Part shown: positions 52,632-59,863 of the stretch, one piece after another
How positions within the stretch are numbered: the first letter of the stretch is position 1
How the letters are laid out: every line of letters begins with the position of its first letter
Origin: an uncultured Eubacteriales bacterium
GTDB lineage: Bacteria; Bacillota; Clostridia; Christensenellales; UBA1242
NCBI GenBank assembly: GCA_949077035.1
Contig: CARUPR010000009.1
Span: 1 to 64,000 of the forward strand
DNA: 64,000 nt
Reading direction: 5' to 3'
The notes under the pieces: generated by a model
Databases searched by the model: none
Told to the model about the DNA's origin: nothing
The model's input: only the letters and a program-made list of their open reading frames with translations
Program-made: the position numbers and the translations under genes

Positions 52632-53567
52632 ATGAAAGAAAATAGAGAACAACCGATTATAATGCCAGCAACCGCTTTAAACCGAGCAGATGAGGAAAGT
52701 GCTATGAGCGAAATCGGCTCTCTGCATGATTTGGGTAAATTTAAAACCGTGCAGGCTTTGAAAGACGCGTATGATAGTTTGCAGGTGGAGTTTACCAAAA
52801 AATGCCAAAAACTAAGTCAGTTACAAAAAGATAAAACTGAAAATTTATCAAAAGAAAAAGAGGAAAAACGAGTTTCAAATATGGATATCGACAAAAATGA
52901 AAAAACAGAAATTTTTGATAATTTAACAAAAAACATTGAAAAAATAGCAGAAAATGATGAAAAAACTGCTAATTATGATGAAATTATTGTCGAAAACCAA
53001 GAAAAAGATTTGCAAGCCAACGAAGGCTTGAAAGAAAATCAAACAGAAAATGTTGAAAAGAAAACTGCTGATAATGATGAAGAGAGTGCTGTTGAAAATG
53101 ATGAGAGTGCTGTTGAAATTTTATCTGATAATGAAAATTTGTCAAATGAAAACATATCAAATTCTGAAGTTTTATCAGGCAGCGAAAACACCTCTTTTGA
53201 TGATGAAAAAATGAAAAAGTTCCTTGAAAGTAATTTTGATGCAGGAAGTTATGCCGATGAAATCAAAGAAAGATTTAAAGGTGTGACAAACAAAAATTCT
53301 GACCCATTTGCGGTCGCTTGGGCAGAGGTCTTACTCAAACATATTAAAGAGGGAGATAAATTAAGCGACCCAATAATCAATCAATATGTTTTATCTGATG
53401 AAAATGTAAAAAAGAAGATAGTCGAAGATTATCTTATAGGGTTAAACAACTCAAAACCACCACTTGTTATATCTTCACAAAGCGGAGAAAGGTTGTCAAG
53501 CGTTGAGCCTGACAACCCTAAAACGCTTGCTGATGCAAAACGACTTGTGGACAAGATGTTTAGCTAA
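52632..53567 (+). CDS. Scaffolding-like protein
   Basis: A 311-residue acidic protein. The N-terminal L-G-K-F-K-T-V-Q-A-L-K-D-A-Y-D-S-L-Q-x-E-F motif, followed by a coiled coil, is typical of phage scaffold or head-assembly proteins. The centre (about 75-185) is a low-complexity Glu/Asn/Lys stretch. The C-terminal 100 residues are more globular and end in a helix (P-K-T-L-A-D-A-K-R-L-V-D-K-M-F), a common capsid-binding tail. Position between portal and capsid equals P22 gene 8. The call rests on order and composition. Confidence 0.65.
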   Translation: MKENREQPIIMPATALNRADEESAMSEIGSLHDLGKFKTVQALKDAYDSLQVEFTKKCQKLSQLQKDKTENLSKEKEEKRVSNMDIDKNEKTEIFDNLTKNIEKIAENDEKTANYDEIIVENQEKDLQANEGLKENQTENVEKKTADNDEESAVENDESAVEILSDNENLSNENISNSEVLSGSENTSFDDEKMKKFLESNFDAGSYADEIKERFKGVTNKNSDPFAVAWAEVLLKHIKEGDKLSDPIINQYVLSDENVKKKIVEDYLIGLNNSKPPLVISSQSGERLSSVEPDNPKTLADAKRLVDKMFS

Positions 53568-53658
53568 AAAAAGCAAATTACATTTCCTTTTAAGACATAT
53601 CACAAAATGAAATTATTTTTAATCTTTCATTTAAACAATTTATTTTTTGGAGGGAATA

Positions 53659-54873
53659 ATGGTAACATTACAAACTGCTGAAAGTGCTTTGAAAAATGTT
53701 TATCTTGGCGTTGTTGCAAATCAACTTAATGTCAATGCAAACCCACTTTTAGCTAAAATTAAAAAATCTAATAAAGATGTTTGGGGCAAAGAGGTCCGCA
53801 AACTTGCACCTTTCGGCATTAATGGCGGAATTGGTGCTGGCAGCGAAACTGATAGTCTTCCTAATTCTTCAGCGAATGGATATGTTCAGTTTATAGCCGA
53901 ACTTAAAAACCTTTATGGTAAAATTGAAATTTCTGACAAAGCGGTTAGGGCTTCAGCAAACAATGTTGGTGCTTTTGTTAATCTTCTTTCTGACGAAATG
54001 GAAGGACTTGTTAAGGCAAGTTCATTCAATCTTGGAAGAATGCTTTATGGTGATGGCACTGGCAAACTTGCAGTGGTAGAAAGCGTGGCTGACAAAACTG
54101 TAAAATGCAATAAGGTAAACAATCTTATTGAAGGTATGCTTGTTGATATATATACTTCAACTGGCAAGAAAAGCACTTCACCATTGAAGATAACTTATGT
54201 TGACAGAGTGAATAAGACTTTCTCTTATATTTCTTCTGCCGATATTACAATTGCAAATGGTGATACAATTTATGTCCAAGGTTCAAAAGATTTTGAGATA
54301 AGTGGTCTTGGAAAATTGTTTGACACAAGCGCAACTTCAATTTATGGGGTAAGCAAATCAGAGCATCCATGGCTTAATCCTTATCAGACTTCAACTTCTA
54401 CCGAAATTTCTGATATTTTAATTCAACAAGCGATTGACTTCCTTGATATGAATACAGACAGCAAAATCAACTTTATTTCTTGCTCAAGCACAGTTAGAAG
54501 AGCTTATCAAGAATATTTGGGAGCTTATAGAAGAAATATCGATATTGCAGAACTTGAAGGTGGATATAAGACTATTTCTCACAACGGAATACCTGTTGTT
54601 GCTGATAGATTTGTCGATGATGACACAATGTATTTATTAAATACAAATGACTTTACTCTTCATGAACTTTGTGACTGGCAATGGATTGAAGGTGAAGATG
54701 GCAGAATTTTAAAACAAAATCAAGGTTTCCCTACTTATAGTGCAACCCTTGTAAAATATGCAGAACTTATCTGTGATAAGCCATGCGGTCAAGCTAAAAT
54801 TTCTGGCATTAAATCAAGCGTAACAAATCCTTTTGCTTCTAATGTGACAGTCAATGCTACACCAGAAGCTTAA
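53659..54873 (+). CDS. Phage major capsid protein
   Basis: A 404-residue protein starting at ATG 53659 behind GGAGGG; the frame upstream to 53647 has no better site. The pattern T-A-E-S-A-L-K-N-V-Y-L-G-V-V-A-N-Q-L-N, then K-K-S-N-K-D-V-W-G-K-E-V-R-K-L, I-E-I-S-D-K-A-V-R-A-S and a C-terminal L-K-Q-N-Q-G-F-P-T-Y-S-A-T-L-V-K-Y-A-E matches HK97-fold capsid proteins of short-tailed phages. It is intact. A terminator follows its stop codon, which would raise capsid expression over the neck genes. Confidence 0.85.
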   Translation: MVTLQTAESALKNVYLGVVANQLNVNANPLLAKIKKSNKDVWGKEVRKLAPFGINGGIGAGSETDSLPNSSANGYVQFIAELKNLYGKIEISDKAVRASANNVGAFVNLLSDEMEGLVKASSFNLGRMLYGDGTGKLAVVESVADKTVKCNKVNNLIEGMLVDIYTSTGKKSTSPLKITYVDRVNKTFSYISSADITIANGDTIYVQGSKDFEISGLGKLFDTSATSIYGVSKSEHPWLNPYQTSTSTEISDILIQQAIDFLDMNTDSKINFISCSSTVRRAYQEYLGAYRRNIDIAELEGGYKTISHNGIPVVADRFVDDDTMYLLNTNDFTLHELCDWQWIEGEDGRILKQNQGFPTYSATLVKYAELICDKPCGQAKISGIKSSVTNPFASNVTVNATPEA

Positions 54874-54893
54874 AAGATAATTAGGTAAAAATG

Positions 54894-54933
54894 GGCAAAA
54901 AACGGATAAAAATCATTGTTTTTTGCCTTTTTT
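54894..54933 (+). terminator. Internal terminator after the capsid gene
   Basis: A 10-bp stem GGCAAAAAAC/GTTTTTTGCC with a 14-nt loop and six T residues. The cassette continues on the same strand 40 bp later, so read-through must supply the neck and holin genes. Confidence 0.75.
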
Positions 54934-54973
54934 CTTTAAATTTATTAATATTTTCTATTTTATGAGGTGATTT

Positions 54974-55291
54974 ATGGGCAATTTAATCAAAATTGAAAGT
55001 GATGTGTTTTTTATCTGTCAGCGTTTAAAAGAGGTGGATGAAAGCTATCAAGTTTTTTATAATTTAAGGACTGAAAGTTATGAGGTCCATTCATCAGAGC
55101 AGCAAAAAAATAGCTATTGTTTTAAGATTCCTTTTGATAGGCTTGATGAGCGGACTATTGATTATGCTGTTAAAACGCGAAGTGAAAATAGAGATAAGCT
55201 TCTTAAAGAGATTGAATTAAACAACAAACGCATAGAAGAGAGAAATATTAAAAATCAAATAAATTTATTAAAGGAGGTGTTATGTTTGTAA
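54974..55291 (+). CDS. Hypothetical protein of the phage-like cassette
   Basis: A 105-residue soluble protein with AGGTG before ATG 54974. The N-terminal half is strand-rich (Y-Q-V-F-Y-N-L-R-T-E-S-Y-E-V-H) and the C-terminal half is a charged helix (N-R-D-K-L-L-K-E-I-E-L-N-N-K-R). Not recognised. It overlaps the adaptor-like gene by 10 nt, with AAGGAGG inside its 3' end. Confidence 0.6.
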   Translation: MGNLIKIESDVFFICQRLKEVDESYQVFYNLRTESYEVHSSEQQKNSYCFKIPFDRLDERTIDYAVKTRSENRDKLLKEIELNNKRIEERNIKNQINLLKEVLCL

Positions 55292-55833
55292 AAGATATTA
55301 TTTTTAAAGCTTGTGACTTTACCGAAAATGATGATTTGGCACAGGCTTTAAAGCAGAAGGCTTCTCTTGACGAAGACAAACAAACATTGCTTAGCAAACT
55401 TATCAAATGTTTTAATCTTGTCAGAAATGAAATTGTAAGTGAATATATGCCTATTGTCAAAATGGAACGAATTTTGGCAAATGAGGGCAAGATTTATTTT
55501 GACCAATTTGATGGCAAGGTTATTGATATTTTGTCTGTGAAAGACAGATTTGGCAATAGTGTCAAATATAAAATTTTTGATGGCTATATGACAGTTGAAA
55601 GGCCAGATGTTTTTGTTTATTACAATTCATCTGTTGACGAACTTGGCATTGATGACCAATTTTATTCCACAATATCAGAGCGCGTTTATGCTTATGGCGT
55701 GGTGAGAGAATATTATTTTATTCAAACATTATATGATGATGCAAAGGTATGGGATGAACGTTTTAAAGCCAGCTTGCAAACTTTTGAACGCAAAAAAGGA
55801 GATACGATTTTACCTCGTAGGAGGTGGCTCTGA
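55282..55833 (+). CDS. Head-to-tail adaptor-like protein
   Basis: A 183-residue protein. It has helices in the first 80 residues (K-C-F-N-L-V-R-N-E-I-V-S-E-Y-M-P) and then a beta segment (G-K-V-I-D-I-L-S-V-K-D-R-F-G-N). Size and position after the capsid gene match the neck adaptor of P22-like phages (gp4), which joins portal to tail. A ring-like neck role is inferred. Its stop overlaps the next start in TGATG. Confidence 0.55.
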   Translation: MFVKDIIFKACDFTENDDLAQALKQKASLDEDKQTLLSKLIKCFNLVRNEIVSEYMPIVKMERILANEGKIYFDQFDGKVIDILSVKDRFGNSVKYKIFDGYMTVERPDVFVYYNSSVDELGIDDQFYSTISERVYAYGVVREYYFIQTLYDDAKVWDERFKASLQTFERKKGDTILPRRRWL

Positions 55834-57344
55834 TGTTTTATAAAAAAACTCTTCAAGTCAAAAAGGGAGTTGAAAAAGAATTTGAGTTTGACATGTTTGC
55901 AATAAATCAAAATTTGGAGGATGACCAAACTCAATTAAAGGTGGGTGCGCCAAGAAAGGTCTATAATTTTATTTCCGCCGATGGAACTTTGAAAAATGGT
56001 TATGGCTTTAATCAGCTTTCCATGCCTGAAAGTGAGGACGATATTGAAAATGAAACCATCCTTTCTATAAGAGGAAATGAGGTGAAAAATATCTGGAAGC
56101 ACAAAAGTTATGACAGGGCAGAAGACAAAAACAACTATAATATATTCTATTTTAATAATGATGGAAATGTTTGTTTTAACAGTCTATTCCAGCCAAGGCC
56201 TACAGTCAATTTTAAGCCAACAAATTTTGTAGACACACCATTTGTTTGTTATTATCGCAAAGATTGGCAGGATGCAATGTTGCTTTCTGGCGATGTGAAA
56301 GGTGAAAATGACAATATAGAAAAACAGGTTATGCTTTTGACCGAAAATCACTCTTATGTTTGTGAAAATGCACCAAAGATAATTTCTTGTTGCAGCCATT
56401 ATGGAAAGCTTTTTGCGATAACCGCAAGTGCGCGTGGGACTTTGATTTATAATGAAGATAATGATGTGCTTGCATGGAGTGATGAAAAGACCAAAGACCT
56501 TGATTTCAGCGACCCAAGAGGTGACCTTAACAGGATTATTTCTTTCAATGACTATATCTATCTGTTTCGGGATTTTGGCATAACCCGCATTTCTGAATAT
56601 GGCAAAGATGGCCTGTTTGAAATTTGTCATATATATCAGTCAGATAGTTTTATTTACCCAAACACCATTGCCGAAACAGGCGATAATGTATATTTTTTGG
56701 AAGGGGGCAAACTTAAAGTTTTTAATGGCTCTTCTATTAAAAATGTTGAACTTGACGGTCTGAGTGTTTTGCAGGGTTGTGATAATAGATATGCTTATGG
56801 CGAATGTTTTGAAGGAAAATATTATCTTGCCTGTCGTGGAAAGTTTGATGACGACAAAATTATTGGCTGTGAGGGCGAAGAAGGATTTAAAAACAATCTT
56901 CTTATCGTGCTTGATACAATAAGCCAACATATTGACATTGTCAGAGGGGTTGATGTGAAAAAGCTTCTGGCTCTTACAAACAGCTTGAAATCAAAACTTG
57001 TCGCCTGTTTTCATGGAAAATACAAAGGCAAGATTGGTCAACTTGTAAACAATGGAAAAATTTTTGACGAGGTGGTCACCGGCATTTGGGAAAGTGGAAA
57101 AACCGATTTTGGCTTCAATGGCAAACTTAAAAGGATAAAATCTTTCTTAATCAAAAGTGAGGGTGATTGCAAAGTCACCTTTTTAAGTGAACGGGGCGAA
57201 AAATCCTTTGTTGTCAAAGGCAAGGAAGTTGTGCAAAATATTCGCAGCAATATTTTAGGTAATCAGTTTGTTGTGAAGATTGAAGCTTTGCAAAGCGACA
57301 AAATTTATATAAGCAATTTTGTGCTTAAAGTGAGTTGTGGTTGA
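55833..57344 (+). CDS. Propeller-like tail stabilisation protein
   Basis: A 503-residue protein starting at ATG 55833 (TGATG overlap, GGAGG upstream). It is strand-rich throughout, with repeated short Y-x-F and L-x-V-F patterns such as Y-L-F-R-D-F-G-I-T-R-I and V-Y-F-L-E-G-G-K-L-K-V-F-N-G. These suggest a beta-propeller like P22 gp10, the packaged-DNA stabilisation protein, which fits its position after the adaptor. It ends in TGATG overlap with a 35-aa gene. No tail fibre or spike gene follows. Confidence 0.55.
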   Translation: MFYKKTLQVKKGVEKEFEFDMFAINQNLEDDQTQLKVGAPRKVYNFISADGTLKNGYGFNQLSMPESEDDIENETILSIRGNEVKNIWKHKSYDRAEDKNNYNIFYFNNDGNVCFNSLFQPRPTVNFKPTNFVDTPFVCYYRKDWQDAMLLSGDVKGENDNIEKQVMLLTENHSYVCENAPKIISCCSHYGKLFAITASARGTLIYNEDNDVLAWSDEKTKDLDFSDPRGDLNRIISFNDYIYLFRDFGITRISEYGKDGLFEICHIYQSDSFIYPNTIAETGDNVYFLEGGKLKVFNGSSIKNVELDGLSVLQGCDNRYAYGECFEGKYYLACRGKFDDDKIIGCEGEEGFKNNLLIVLDTISQHIDIVRGVDVKKLLALTNSLKSKLVACFHGKYKGKIGQLVNNGKIFDEVVTGIWESGKTDFGFNGKLKRIKSFLIKSEGDCKVTFLSERGEKSFVVKGKEVVQNIRSNILGNQFVVKIEALQSDKIYISNFVLKVSCG

Positions 57345-57451
57345 TGTTTGAAAAACTGAGAAATCATATTGATTTGATTGATAAAAGAGAATTCCTTGTC
57401 GAGGAATATCTTATAAGAAAAATGCTTCAAAAAAGCAGGAGGAAAAAATAA
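57344..57451 (+). CDS. 35-aa basic peptide between tail and holin genes
   Basis: ATG 57344 overlaps the preceding stop (TGATG), so it is translationally coupled. The peptide is helical, charged and ends in a basic cluster (S-R-R-K-K). It lies 1 nt before the first holin-type gene, whose AGGAGG site is in its last codons. The coupling on both sides argues for a real gene. Function unknown. Confidence 0.6.
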   Translation: MFEKLRNHIDLIDKREFLVEEYLIRKMLQKSRRKK

Positions 57452-57452
57452 T

Positions 57453-57680
57453 ATGGATTTCTGGTCTGAACTTGTAAAAACTGTGATTAGTAATGGTATT
57501 TTCGCCATGCTCTTTGTCTATCTTCTTTTCTATATTCTTAAAGATAGTCAAAAACGGGAAGATGCTTATCGCAAAACTATTGATGAACTTGCCGAACATC
57601 TTTCCGCAATCGAAGATGTTAAAGAAGATGTGGCTCAACTTAAAGACTACCTTGAAAGGAGGTATGATGATGAAATATAA
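57453..57680 (+). CDS. BhlA/UviB-type holin-like protein
   Basis: A 75-residue protein with one N-terminal membrane helix (about 9-29) followed by an amphipathic charged helix with K-D-S-Q-K-R-E-D-A-Y-R and a coiled-coil tail. This is the BhlA/UviB holin-like design, found in prophages and bacteriocin loci. Holins permeabilise the membrane. It overlaps the next gene by 11 nt. Confidence 0.8.
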   Translation: MDFWSELVKTVISNGIFAMLFVYLLFYILKDSQKREDAYRKTIDELAEHLSAIEDVKEDVAQLKDYLERRYDDEI

Positions 57681-58143
57681 ATCTTATGGCTTCTGGACAG
57701 CCCTCGCAGGTGCCCTCACTCTCTTTGTTGGCACCCTTACAAAATCCTTTGGCATTTCTTTCAATGTTGAAATTATTGAAGATGTAATTATGGCCTTTGC
57801 AGGAATCTTGGTTGTGCTTGGCATTGTGTGTATGCCCATTGATAAAGAAAAAAATCCTGACAAAGATGATGCCAATGAAAATGCTGAGGTGAAAAAATCT
57901 TCTTTGGCAAGTGAAAACTTGGGCAATGAGGATGATTGCACTTTAAAAGATTTTGAGAAAGCGGAGGAAACTGATATAGACAAAGCCTCTCTCATATTGG
58001 CAGAAAAGCAAAACCAAACAAGCAAGCTTTTAAAGGTTGGCAAAGACGCTTTAGATGAGGTTTTAAGTGTTGAAGAAAATGACGTTTTGGATGATGATGA
58101 AGTTGCTGCGAATGATAAACCTGTGTCGAAAAATGTCGAATAA
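57670..58143 (+). CDS. Second holin-like membrane protein with acidic tail
   Basis: A 157-residue protein. The first 60 residues hold two membrane helices (A-L-A-G-A-L-T-L-F-V-G and V-I-M-A-F-A-G-I-L-V-V-L-G-I-V), typical of small phage holins. The remaining 95 residues are acidic, disordered and longer than in usual holins. ATG 57670 is chosen from three consecutive ATG codons because AAAGGAGG stands 7 nt before it; 57664 and 57667 are possible. It is the last gene of the cassette. Confidence 0.7.
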   Translation: MKYKSYGFWTALAGALTLFVGTLTKSFGISFNVEIIEDVIMAFAGILVVLGIVCMPIDKEKNPDKDDANENAEVKKSSLASENLGNEDDCTLKDFEKAEETDIDKASLILAEKQNQTSKLLKVGKDALDEVLSVEENDVLDDDEVAANDKPVSKNVE

Positions 58144-58216
58144 ATTATATTTAAACAGACTTAGATATAAAGGATGATGACTTTATAGCTTAAAATGTTT
58201 TTTACTAATCAAAATG

Positions 58217-58245
58217 ATGCCTCCATAATCGGGGGCATTTTTTTT
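58217..58245 (+). terminator. Terminator of the phage-like cassette
   Basis: An 8-bp GC-containing stem (ATGCCTCC with GGGGGCAT, one T.G pair) with a 6-nt loop and an 8-T tail. Confidence 0.85.
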
Positions 58246-58387
58246 GTGCACTAAAAAAGAATGTAAGTTATTTTATAATAACAAATTTTTGCCATTTGAT
58301 GAAAGAATATTTTGTGTGTTTGTTTTGGCTTTGGATATTATATAACAAAAATATTTTCAGTTTTGTCAAAAATATTTGATTTAGCTA

Positions 58388-58416
58388 TTGATTTATTGGT
58401 TAAACTATGTTATTCT
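58388..58416 (+). promoter_or_regulatory. Promoter of the Pro-Gly-rich exported protein
   Basis: TTGATT at 58388-58393, 17-bp spacer, TATTCT at 58411-58416 preceded by TGT (an extended -10). The gap 58144-58448 otherwise holds only the cassette terminator. Confidence 0.7.
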
Positions 58417-58448
58417 ATATACAAGAAAAGATATGCTAGGGGGAATAT

Positions 58449-59540
58449 ATGAAAAAAGATATCGAAAACAAAGAAGTGATAAAAAATACCGAAAAACCTT
58501 ATAGATTTTGGACAAAAACTAAAAAAATCTTTGCAGGTGTTATTGTTGCAGTCATTGTTGCAGGTGCAGCAATTGGTCTTGCTGTTGGCTTAACCGGAAA
58601 TAATAAACCAACCCCAACCCCTCCAGACGGCCCAGCGATTGAACAACCAGCAAACCCTGGTGAAGATGTTGAAAAACCAGGCAATCCTGGTGAAGATATT
58701 GAGAAACCAGGTCCAGAAGAACCTGGCAATCCTGGCGAAGGCGAAGAAAAACCAGACCCAGAAGAACCTGGCAACCCTGGCGAAGGTGATGAAAAACCTG
58801 CAGAAAAAATTGAAAATGTTGGTGACCTTATTGAAAAACATCAATCAGACGTATTAGAAGCTTTAAATTTACATTATCTTGAGAATGCTGGAATAGATTG
58901 TCTTGGTAGAGGCTTTAAAACTGAAAAAACTTCAAATGTAGAGTGGTATATCAATGATGGAAAAGATACAAATGGCATATCTGATTTAACTTTAAAATTT
59001 AATTATCAAGCTGGAATTGGAAGTGAAAGGTATATCGTTTGCAGTGTAAAACTTCAAAATGAAATTAAAGTAGAAGACCTTTATAGCAATGATAAGATAA
59101 ATAAAGATAGCATAGCAAATGCTATTAAGGCACAAGCAGAAAATTTGGAGTGTGCACAAAATTATTCATTCACTTATAATGAAGATAATTTGACAACAAA
59201 TGTTGATTTAAAAAACACCATTTGTGATGAATTGTTTGGCAAAAATGAAACTGCAACAAGATATATAGTTGATGTTGGTTATGTTCTAGATAGTTCTGGT
59301 TTGAGTCATTCAAGAGAGTTTAAAGTTGTTGAAATGACAGAAGCAGGAGTTCAAGAAAAGACTGTTGTCATCAAAGATGATGATAAAGGATTTGAAGAAA
59401 ATTTTAAAAGTGGTAATTATAGAAAAAGTGGAGAAGATAAAAAAGTTGAATTTTCAGGAAGCAAACTTGAGAAGACACAAGCAAATCTTGCAGATTATGT
59501 GCTTGAAATGCCAGACGGAAGTTATTTTGAAATGTGCTAA
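58449..59540 (+). CDS. Membrane-anchored protein with Pro-Gly-Glu repeats
   Basis: A 363-residue protein. Residues 27-49 form a membrane helix preceded by a basic cytoplasmic stretch, so the bulk lies outside. Residues about 54-118 are a low-complexity linker of repeated N-P-G-E-D/G and E-K-P-G/D-P-E units. About 120-363 is a folded domain that I do not recognise, with D-V-G-Y-V-L-D-S-S-G. It ends M-P-D-G-S-Y-F-E-M-C. GGGGGAATAT serves as ribosome binding site. Probably a wall-spanning surface protein; the next gene encodes a lipoprotein with a related linker. Confidence 0.65.
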   Translation: MKKDIENKEVIKNTEKPYRFWTKTKKIFAGVIVAVIVAGAAIGLAVGLTGNNKPTPTPPDGPAIEQPANPGEDVEKPGNPGEDIEKPGPEEPGNPGEGEEKPDPEEPGNPGEGDEKPAEKIENVGDLIEKHQSDVLEALNLHYLENAGIDCLGRGFKTEKTSNVEWYINDGKDTNGISDLTLKFNYQAGIGSERYIVCSVKLQNEIKVEDLYSNDKINKDSIANAIKAQAENLECAQNYSFTYNEDNLTTNVDLKNTICDELFGKNETATRYIVDVGYVLDSSGLSHSREFKVVEMTEAGVQEKTVVIKDDDKGFEENFKSGNYRKSGEDKKVEFSGSKLEKTQANLADYVLEMPDGSYFEMC

Positions 59541-59544
59541 AGAG

Positions 59545-59574
59545 AAAAAAAAGATTGCAAATGCAATCTTTTTT
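59545..59574 (+). terminator. Terminator after the Pro-Gly-rich protein
   Basis: The stem AAAAGATTGC/GCAATCTTTT with a 4-nt AAAT loop and T tail. The following stretch to 59800 is a purine-rich sequence with repeated (A)GCGAAA and AGAATA units but no gene. Confidence 0.75.
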
Positions 59575-59805
59575 GATGTCGCAAAAAGGTATATTTACAA
59601 GAATAATGGGCGAAATTAGCGAAATATAAAGGATATTGTCAGATAATATATAATTATGACGAAATAATAAGAATAATAGAATATATTGTCGAAAAAAGTC
59701 AGAATATAGCGAAAGATAAAGAATAATATAAAAATAAATCAAAAAACAAAGAATGATAGGGGATTTTGGCAAAAATGCCTTATTTTAAAATATATATGCA
59801 AACAG

Positions 59806-59834
59806 TTGATTTTTATCGAAAAATAGGATAAAAT
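59806..59834 (+). promoter_or_regulatory. Promoter of the large lipoprotein gene
   Basis: TTGATT at 59806-59811, 17-bp spacer, TAAAAT at 59829-59834. The same hexamers as tlyA, but here a leader with GGGAGGG precedes ATG 59864. Confidence 0.7.
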
Positions 59835-59863
59835 ATAGATAAGGCATAAAGGGAGGGATTGGA

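Noticed and set aside
49820..58250. Attachment-site direct repeats flanking the phage-like cassette
   Set aside because: I compared both edges by eye and found no shared sequence; the AT-rich left edge makes short matches meaningless.
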